NCBI GenBank assembly: GCA_023897205.1
Contig: JAHWDD010000007.1
Span: forward strand, 744,001 to 808,000
DNA length: 64,000 nucleotides
Direction of reading: 5' to 3'
Origin: Exophiala sp. HKRS030
Taxonomy: Eukaryota > Ascomycota > Eurotiomycetes > Chaetothyriales > Herpotrichiellaceae
In this document: positions 56,804 to 64,000 of the stretch, one piece after another
Layout of the letters: each line of letters starts with the position of its first letter
Position numbering within the stretch: the stretch's first letter is position 1
Program-made: the position numbers and the translations under genes
Notes under the pieces: model-generated
The model's input: only the letters and a program-made list of their open reading frames with translations
Databases searched by the model: none
Told to the model about the DNA's origin: nothing

Positions 56804-58389
56804 TCAGCTGGCCTTGGGAGGACCAATTGGTCTCTGGACGCCGTAAAAACGATCTTCAGCCCATCGGGCAAAATCCACCCCCTTGCGGTCGATGAACTTG
56901 GTCGCAATCTCTGACCCCCAGAACAAAATGGGCATGAAGCATATAAGCAATATCACCACACCTATGGTCTCTGAGATCATGCCCCATCCGAGCTTGTCCG
57001 TCAGAGGAAATATGATGTGTACTAATCTCTTGCCGATCGTCGACAGCAACCAGGGATGCAGCAAGTAGAGCATAAATGAGATGTCCCCTAGGTACTGGAT
57101 GGGTCGCGACATGAAGAACTTTTGCAAGGTCGAAGAGTATTCTACCAGGAAGATCAGTGACACGGCCGCCGCACATCTCCAGAGGCTGCCGGCTTCCATG
57201 TTGTTGGCCCAGGCGCCAGGCGTATGAGCCGCCAACCAGTCATACAACCAGACGTCGCCGTTCTTCCACATGGTCTCTGGTTGAGATAGGAGAAAAGTGA
57301 TTGGCAAGAGGGCGAGGAAGAGGCCGATGGAACGCACAACTCGGGAAAAGACGTTGGTGGTTTTGGTTTCGTGCTCGTCATGTGTCGGTAATTGACGTCG
57401 ATGGTGAATCTCACAGGCGAAAGTGCCCATGACAAACAAGAATATGTCCCACTGACCGACGCAGGTGAGGTACGCGAGGCTGACAATTAGTGCGCCCAGG
57501 CGCATCGCACGGCTGGCCTTTGCCACCACCAAGATGAGTATGAAGACACATACCGAGCCACGGAACTCGACCGGGATCGTCCACATGACGGGCTCAAAGT
57601 CCTTGAACGTGCTGTTCATCCAGCGGCGGTCGAGGGTCAAGGGGTTCAGGCCAGGAATGATGACCTGAACCATCCACCAGATCGTTGACAGAAGTGACTC
57701 TGCTCGAGGGTCCGTCTTTTTGGGACGATACTCGAGGTGACAGTACTTGATCAAGGCCCCAATGATGACGAAAGCGGCGCAGGGGAAATACAGTCGGATG
57801 CCACGTCGGAACGTCGAGGACACAAGACAATCAAAGACCTTGGATTGTTCTCGTGCCCGTGCCAGAAGGAGTGGCTTGTAGCTGATGGCGTATCCGCTGA
57901 CGATGAAGAACACCGACACCATCCCTGGGCCAGAGTAGAAGATGCGGAAAATAGGCATTCGTAGGAAGAAGTCGCCATGCGTCCATCCTCCCCTAGACAT
58001 AGACCACCGAACATCAATGCCATGGCTGAAGAAGACAAAGAATGCCGCGAGGCCTCGCACGCCGTCCAGCCATGATGTTGGATGCAGCTTGCGTTTTCCG
58101 TGGGGTGACAGAATAACTGGCCGCGTCGCCATCCATAGTTGCTGAAGAAGAGCCAGGAATGTTGCAACAATCTTGTTGGTGATCGGGCCACGGGCAGTGG
58201 CGGATGGTAGCCTCTCTGTAAGCGGTCAGACATTGCGTGAAGGGCTCGGTTTCCTAAGGAGAACTCACTCTCGGTCGACAGCAGGCCCGACTCAACTTCA
58301 TCTGTGTCAGAGTCATGGGCAAGTGGCGCGTATTGAGCGGCAGATCCTTTGGTCCAGGGAGCGAGATCGCTCCACTGGGGGATCTGCAT
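56804..58389 (-). CDS. Acyltransferase-3 membrane O-acyltransferase 1
   Basis: Exons 58389-58269 and 58215-56804 (minus), with a 53-nt intron, give 510 residues. The cytosolic N-tail (about 68 residues) is acidic then basic. The acyltransferase-3 start is canonical: WLDGVRGLAAFFVFFSHG (89-106) with the family His. About ten membrane helices follow, including YLGDISFMLYLLHPWLL near the C-terminus, another family hallmark. Such proteins (OafA, NodX type; PF01757) move acetyl or other acyl groups onto sugars across a membrane. Without exon 1 the protein would still begin at an internal ATG (58185 region), so the intron was chosen for continuity of the tail. Confidence 0.9.
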
Positions 58390-60187
58390 GTTGGCTGACT
58401 CTTTCTCAATAACCCAAGGTGTGAGTAGTTTCTTCCACTGATGAGCAAAATGCCCAAATGGCTAGAGAGGCTAAGAGCAGTGCTCAAACGCTGGAGTCCT
58501 TTAAAGTCTCGCAAAAGTTGTTATGGAAGATCTCGAAAGCCCAGACAAGGAACTCGGAACTTGAGCTAGGGTGGCTGCTGGGCCAGTATTATTGTCCTCC
58601 GTACTCCGTGCCTGTGCTCCTATGAGTACCACATTTCAGGGATGGGATTAACCGTAGAAATGGGCCCCGACAATGCCCTTTGACCAAGACTGAGACAAAT
58701 TCGCGTGGAGACTGGCTGGGAGGCCCTCGAAAGGGATCATCGTCCTTAGGCGCACCATGCACAGTAATGTGAGTCGCCAATCGCCAATCTCTTGCCTATG
58801 GAATCCTACTCTGGACTGCCCCCTAAGCCAGGGCTCATTCGTTCTAGATCGATACTTGTTGGCGCCGCGAGATTAGTTAGTGGTGTGCTGGTGAAAGACT
58901 CGCCAGGCTTCTAGTATTTGGTGGGACGTAGGAGAACAACCATTTCGTCCGCCTTGGAACACAGTGCAAAAATCGTTCTCGATACCGGTGGTACCTGCTG
59001 TACAGCAGCTCCATTTGGAGTTCACACTTGTGCGAGGATTGGATGAGTGTTTCGTGCATCGTAACGAGACATCCGTACGCCAGTTGGTGATCTGCATCGT
59101 AACCACACTCTCGTATCCTGTTGGTCATTCGCGAAGGTGCCTTGCAGTGACCAGGGTCCCGAGATATGGGCCCCAGACGAGTTTGGTCAAGTTCCAGGGG
59201 ACTCGTCTCAAAGATTATGTCCAAGAGTCCTCAGGGGCGTGTTTCACTCCACCATTGATTTTCGAATCGGGCCAAGCTAAGGCGCACTGTGCATGCCAAG
59301 GTGTTACGCGAGCACCAAAGTCGAAATCGTTGGCTGCTGTTGTGTTTGGGATATTATTGTGCAATTCCTGCGATCAATGCACGAGTCCTCCGTAGGTGAA
59401 AGTCGACAGCAATAACGAGAAAGATCCGGAGTACCTTAATGGCCTTGTGTGGGAACCCGCGATCAGCACTCAGATCGACAAGGTTGACATGGACAGGATG
59501 AAAGCCTTCCATCTCCACAAGCACTGTCATTGCCTGTCACTGATATCTCGGATGCGGTGGACACCAAGGAACGCACCGAGAATGACTGCTGTCTCCCCAG
59601 ACGTTGATGATGAGAGACATGAGTCAAGATTTTGACCAGACCAGGTACGCGCATGGGGTACACATGTCAGGCCGGTGTAACCATGGGGGAATGTTGCAAG
59701 AGCCAGAAACTCGGGCCATGCTGCAGCTCCTGACCACACCACGCTGGGTTTCATCGTTTCGAGTACCTTTTGGATGTCTTTATTGTGTTTATTGAGGTAC
59801 TGACAGTGTCTATCCAGCCATGGGAGACGTTGGATTTATCCTTTCTGCCGACCCGGGACGAAAGCTCCGGGGTGGCCAATTGGAGAGGACGGCAGACGCC
59901 CTGTACAGCTGAACTTCAAGACCGGACCTATACCCGCCATGCTCGGGTCCGATGCGCTTCTGACTTGGTTCTCAGTTAGAGAAAACCGGATAACATGAAG
60001 AACGAGGTGAAACTGAGACCAATGGGGGTTTGCAGTCCGGTTGAGTGGCAGAAGCTGCATTCTCAGCGGCTTCAGTTGGAACATAGAAATCATCTTATTA
60101 CACTGAATACAATCATTAATACCTGCTAAATACAATCTTCGTCATAGCTACAATAAAAGAGAAGCATTTACGAACGACATCAGAGCG
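58390..60187. other. Intergenic, 1.8 kb
   Basis: Promoter of acyltransferase 1 with CTCCGTACTCCGTG near 58598-58610, a near copy of the repeated 9-mer. No gene seen. Confidence 0.5.
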
Positions 60188-61792
60188 CTAGGCCTTGACG
60201 AAACAAAAGTCTTCCAGCTTCTTCACAACCTTGGTACACCGACCCTCGACCTCGCGAGACCACACATCAGCGGCCCAAAGGCACATGCCGAGACCGATTG
60301 CCCACCCGGTGACGATGGCCACCGTCCACGGGATATCGCCTACTTCGGTTCCCTGTACGCCAAACGACCACCAAATATAGTGAGGGATCATATAGCCGAT
60401 GCCGTGGAGGATAGGACCATGAAGTAGGTACAGCGCGAAGCTCACCTTGCCCAGATAGGCGAACAGATCGGTGTTCAGGAGCCTCCTCCAGACCGACGTC
60501 TTGGGATCAGAACGAGCAAGCATGAAGAGAAGCAATCCTGTGCCGATGACCGGGTAGAACTTTTCAGGCATCGCCATACCAGGAGGAATGAACTTGTTGA
60601 GCGTTTGGTATCCAAAAGCCTTTGACCCATAGCCCCACGTAGGGTAGGACATGAGGTAGAAAGATACCAAGTAGCCGCTGATGCTGAGAACGGAATGCGG
60701 CGTCGCCCGGAATCGAGACAAGGCAGTGGCCATCTTGCCCGACTCGGCGAAAGTCGATACAACCGGACTTTCCGGACTCAGTGTCATTTTCTTCTGTTGA
60801 TCCCTCTCGATCAGAATGGCGTCCACTTGCCCGACGATTCCGCCGAGAATGTAGACGCAAATGTCCCATCGATTCCAGAGAAAGAGCATGAAGAGCATGA
60901 CACACATGACCGCGAGACGGATGTGGTGTCGGCACTGAGCAGTCGCGATCATGATCAGGTAGCTTAGCAGAGAGCCTTGCATTTCGGCCAAGATAGACCA
61001 CAGATGACAGTCGTGCTCGGGTCTGTAGCCATACTGGAAGATGTCGCTCAGTTTGATCATCTCGTGAGCCCAGTTGTGGAGCTGCTCGTAGTACGTCGGG
61101 TACTGTTTGGGTCGTGGTTCATAGAATGGTCCCGGGAACAGCTTCTTGTCACCGAAGTACTCTCGGTTCTGCTCGTACAGGCCAAAGTAGATAAAGTGGG
61201 TGGTGATGAACGTGATGATGAGCGTTGGCAGGTACAGTCTGAGGGCTCGGCGGAAGAGAGCCCCAGAAACGTTGACGAGCACTTTGGCCCTCGACACGGG
61301 ATCTTGCTTGTCCATTTGCTGAGCAAGTCGGAGCGTGGTCAGATAACCAGCGCATCCGAAGAAGACATGGGCGGTCGTGCCCGCGTAGAAGTATCGAATT
61401 ATCGGCAACTCCAGAAAGTACTTGTGGTGTTCGTCGACGCCCCATGCGGCGGTCGTGGAATCGCTGTAGAAGTGTGTGTAATGGAAGGTGAAGACTTTGA
61501 CTGATGCCATTCCTCGCAATCCATTGAGGTAGCTGGTGGGAAAGACCTTGGATTTTGGTGCTTTTTCATCCCAGACGTACGTACGGACCAGCTGGGGCGT
61601 CAGCGCGTAGGCGAACCTCTTGCCGAGTCTGTAGAGATGCGCTGGTCTTAGCGATGAGAGTGACTTGAGCACAAATTGTTTGTTCGCCTCTCGAAGAGAG
61701 CGGCGGGATAGGATGCCTTCATCTTTGTCCAGGTGCTCTTCCTTCTCTGAGATCAAAGGCTCCTTGAGAGCCCGTTGGTCCTCGTAAGTCAT
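60188..61792 (-). CDS. Acyltransferase-3 membrane O-acyltransferase 2
   Basis: A single exon of 534 residues from the only in-frame ATG near the family start, 61792 (the frame is open further, to a TTG at 62083, which is not used). The N-tail of about 85 residues is charged. The signature reads SYLNGLRGMASVKVFTFHYTHF: Asn90 stands where the family has Asp (DGLRG becomes NGLRG), and the His is kept. About ten membrane helices, ending with YLGKVSFALYLLHGPILHGIGY, a clear acyltransferase-3 block. It is a distant paralog of the gene at 56804 and is divergent from GPRDAR copy 2. Confidence 0.9.
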   Translation of the reverse strand: MTYEDQRALKEPLISEKEEHLDKDEGILSRRSLREANKQFVLKSLSSLRPAHLYRLGKRFAYALTPQLVRTYVWDEKAPKSKVFPTSYLNGLRGMASVKVFTFHYTHFYSDSTTAAWGVDEHHKYFLELPIIRYFYAGTTAHVFFGCAGYLTTLRLAQQMDKQDPVSRAKVLVNVSGALFRRALRLYLPTLIITFITTHFIYFGLYEQNREYFGDKKLFPGPFYEPRPKQYPTYYEQLHNWAHEMIKLSDIFQYGYRPEHDCHLWSILAEMQGSLLSYLIMIATAQCRHHIRLAVMCVMLFMLFLWNRWDICVYILGGIVGQVDAILIERDQQKKMTLSPESPVVSTFAESGKMATALSRFRATPHSVLSISGYLVSFYLMSYPTWGYGSKAFGYQTLNKFIPPGMAMPEKFYPVIGTGLLLFMLARSDPKTSVWRRLLNTDLFAYLGKVSFALYLLHGPILHGIGYMIPHYIWWSFGVQGTEVGDIPWTVAIVTGWAIGLGMCLWAADVWSREVEGRCTKVVKKLEDFCFVKA

Positions 61793-63303
61793 CTTGGGCA
61801 CAAACGAGACAAGTCTTTGCACGCGGGATGCCAACACCCAACAAGAGCAAAAACCCAAGAGTTGGAGGCGACCTGCTTTGAGACTGTTGTGCAACGTGAG
61901 CAGGAAAAGGCCTGCATAACAAGGTTCGAAAAAAGAGAGACCTGTGCCGTAGATGCCGTCCCAGAACGGATATGGAGCACGGACGGTTGAGGATGATATG
62001 GAGGGAACGGGACCTCCGCAAACTTGAAAAGTAATCACACCTCGCTCCCTTTCCGGTAGCCTTTGATCTGACAAGGCGACCAAAGCGGGCAGATCGGCTT
62101 TCTCATCTGTGCGGCTCTTTGAGATGAGCCTCTGATGAGCACTGAACGAAAATGCTAGCTGATCAAGGCCTTGTAGGCTCCATTCAGACGCAGCAATGGA
62201 ATTTCACTCTTGTCTTGGCTGTCCAGGCCAGACATCCCTGCTGTATTGACGATACACTGGTGTATCGTACTGGAAGACTGACGCTGTACTTCTTCAGGCA
62301 AAATCAGGGGGGAAAGAGAACAATCCCGGTCTGATCACGGAAAAGGTCTTCTCCGCCCCCCCACTCAGCGCCGGTGTGGGGACCGACCAGAAACACACCT
62401 CAAGCCTCGCGTAACTGGCCTCAACCCTATCTCGTCTGAACCCCTGTTCGAGCATGCCTGCTAGCAAAAGTTAGAATAAACTCCATCCAGACCTTGTTCA
62501 GACGCGCCCATCCCAGCGGGTTCCGGAGGTATGATCTGCAGCCACCAGGAGAGCCGTTTCTCGTGGCACATCTTTCCAATTTGACCGCCACCATGGTGAC
62601 CCTACCCATGGCGCAGCTGAAAAGTGTGATTCTGAGAGCCTCAATGAGCCCAGATTGGCCTCGATAATGCATTTCATGCACTGTTTGATTTCCGTCTCGC
62701 CCAACATGCAAATCCAGCGTCCACGCCGTCCCGGAATAGGAGTATGCTCTCCTCGTACGGATACCCATTTTTACTTTCTCCGGAATCATTGGGCAGCTGA
62801 AATCGCAATACCACGCCTCAGGAAGTCTCCCCGTCACTAGCTTTTGGAGTGTATACCAGGAATCCCGACACGGCCAATGCACACGGCTGGCGCTAGTTCT
62901 CCATCTCCCATTTTCGTAGCTTCGTAGGCGGGTGACAATTTACACATCCATTTGTGTAGCAATAGTATTGTCTTAGTGCATCAAAGTCAGCATCGCTGTC
63001 CTTTCATCGTTGCTCCTTGTCTCTTGCATGTGCTCATTATTGACCGGCGTGGACGCAGGATTTTCTCCGAGGTCATTTCGCCAATCTCGCCCTAGATTTT
63101 GGCGAGGGGGTCCTTATCTCAATTGTGATCCACAACAACGCTTCAGACGAGGTTTGACCCATGAAGGGGCCCTGAACGCGACTTTTGAAGAAGAAAAAAT
63201 CCCAAGGCCACCAGTCCACGGTCCACTGTTTTCGCGGCCGACGTCTTTGCTGTGATCTACACTTCACAATTTAGACGACAAGACATCAGAACTGACAGCG
63301 GCG
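61793..63303. other. Divergent promoter region, 1.5 kb
   Basis: Between acyltransferase 2 (minus) and GPRDAR copy 2 (plus). A possible unseen first exon of either gene could lie here. No other feature. Confidence 0.4.
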
Positions 63304-64000
63304 ATGGCATTCAGGCTCACCACGAGGCTAATCTTGGCCGTGGTGCTGCTCGTGATCTTGATTCATGTACTGTCCAACACGAAACATGAGCGGACGGCAC
63401 CCGCGCGGAAATCTGATGGGACGCTGCTCAAGGCAAAGTCGGTCCAGGTGGCCCAAAAGGCCGAAAAGGTCGAGGTTGAGGAGATCACGAACACCGACGT
63501 CCTGCCCCCGTCGCATGTGCTGGTCGTGGACGACGACGGCAAACCGGTGGTGGACAAATCTGCATACCGCGAAATATTCTCCAACACAACCAGCACGGGG
63601 AACTACTTTGGCATTCACCTGAGTGGTATCGGCGGCTTCAACCCGACCATCATCCCACATCCTACGCGGTTCGACAATTGGATCGTGGTCGCTCAGAGAA
63701 TCCCCAAAAAGGGCGACGCGGACAAGTACTCTCAGCAGCTGATATGCAACGCCGGCTTCCTGAACGGCGTGCTAGTGTGCGCCGCCGAGCCGACCGTCAT
63801 ACCTGTCTCTTCCACCAAGGGCAACTGTGAAAATGAACTTGGCTACCTGAATTTCCAATGGGGACCTCGCGACGCTCGAGCGTTCTACGGACCGACGGCC
63901 CCTTACCTGCTTTACTCGGGACATTCATCGTACACGTGCATGGGCATGTGGATGGAAGACCTACGGGTGCTGGTGGACGACTACCGCATCGAAAGTGTGC
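63304..64000 (+). CDS. Type II membrane protein of the GPRDAR family, copy 2 (partial, cut by window edge)
   Basis: Open from ATG 63304 to the right edge without a stop: 232 codons visible. Membrane helix about 7-24 (LILAVVLLVILIHVL), then an Ala/Lys/Glu-rich stem and the same luminal blocks as copy 1 at 44989: NPTIIPHPTRFDNWIVVAQR, LICNAGFLNGVLVC, LGYLNFQWGPRDARAFYGPT and WMEDLRVLV. The shared GPRDAR core and Cys spacing show common descent. The rest of the protein lies outside the window. Confidence 0.88.
   Translation, partial: MAFRLTTRLILAVVLLVILIHVLSNTKHERTAPARKSDGTLLKAKSVQVAQKAEKVEVEEITNTDVLPPSHVLVVDDDGKPVVDKSAYREIFSNTTSTGNYFGIHLSGIGGFNPTIIPHPTRFDNWIVVAQRIPKKGDADKYSQQLICNAGFLNGVLVCAAEPTVIPVSSTKGNCENELGYLNFQWGPRDARAFYGPTAPYLLYSGHSSYTCMGMWMEDLRVLVDDYRIESV

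Noticed and set aside
61793..62083. N-terminal extension of acyltransferase 2
   Set aside because: It would start at TTG and adds no family sequence; the only ATG is 61792.

Overview
The window is nuclear DNA of a filamentous ascomycete (Pezizomycotina). The evidence is short GT-AG introns (45 to 96 nt) with CTAAC-like branch sites, a Zn2Cys6 regulator, ascomycete-type ASH1, SEC2, ERF2 and COQ4 proteins, an L-arabinitol dehydrogenase, and gene spacing of 0.1 to 5 kb. A class such as Eurotiomycetes is possible, but I cannot place it from sequence alone. All exon joins were worked out by eye from frame, splice sites and protein continuity.

Region 1 (about 1-33 kb) is mostly housekeeping and developmental genes. 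In order it holds a homeobox transcription factor (1488-3628), a tiny KGG-type hydrophilic protein (5463-5810), a CorA-like membrane protein (6286-8329, minus), a low-complexity protein of unknown role (9298-10671, minus), a patatin/TGL-type lipase (11045-12658, minus), a UbiE-like methyltransferase (13294-14121), a SEC2 Rab exchange factor (14642-16762, minus), PDCD5 (17236-17756), COQ4 (17839-18753, minus), a small mitochondrial one-helix protein (20113-20638, minus), an ERF2 palmitoyltransferase (21267-23190), an ASH1-like SET methyltransferase (23706-26038), an M20 amidohydrolase (26559-27958), a D-2-hydroxyacid dehydrogenase (28576-29781), L-arabinitol 4-dehydrogenase (30129-31244, minus) and an unrecognised ORF (32564-33208).

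Region 2 (about 34.5 kb to the right edge) looks like a surface-glycan or exopolysaccharide biosynthesis cluster. It contains a GT32 (OCH1-type) glycosyltransferase, a TPT/SLC35 nucleotide-sugar-type transporter, two neighbouring GT25 glycosyltransferases that are paralogs, two members of an unnamed type II membrane family with a GPRDAR motif (the second is cut by the window edge), two acyltransferase-3 membrane O-acyltransferases, and one Zn2Cys6 regulator in the middle. A coherent model is that the transporter loads donor sugar into the Golgi, the glycosyltransferases build a glycan, the acyltransferases decorate it, and the regulator controls the set. This is the best candidate here for an undescribed system; the product is not known.

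Intergenic DNA is long in region 2 (up to 5 kb) and carries a repeated 9-mer, TACGGAGTA / TACTCCGTA. I found 14 exact copies in the window, 13 of them to the right of 26 kb. I saw no tRNA, rRNA, transposon or CRISPR array.
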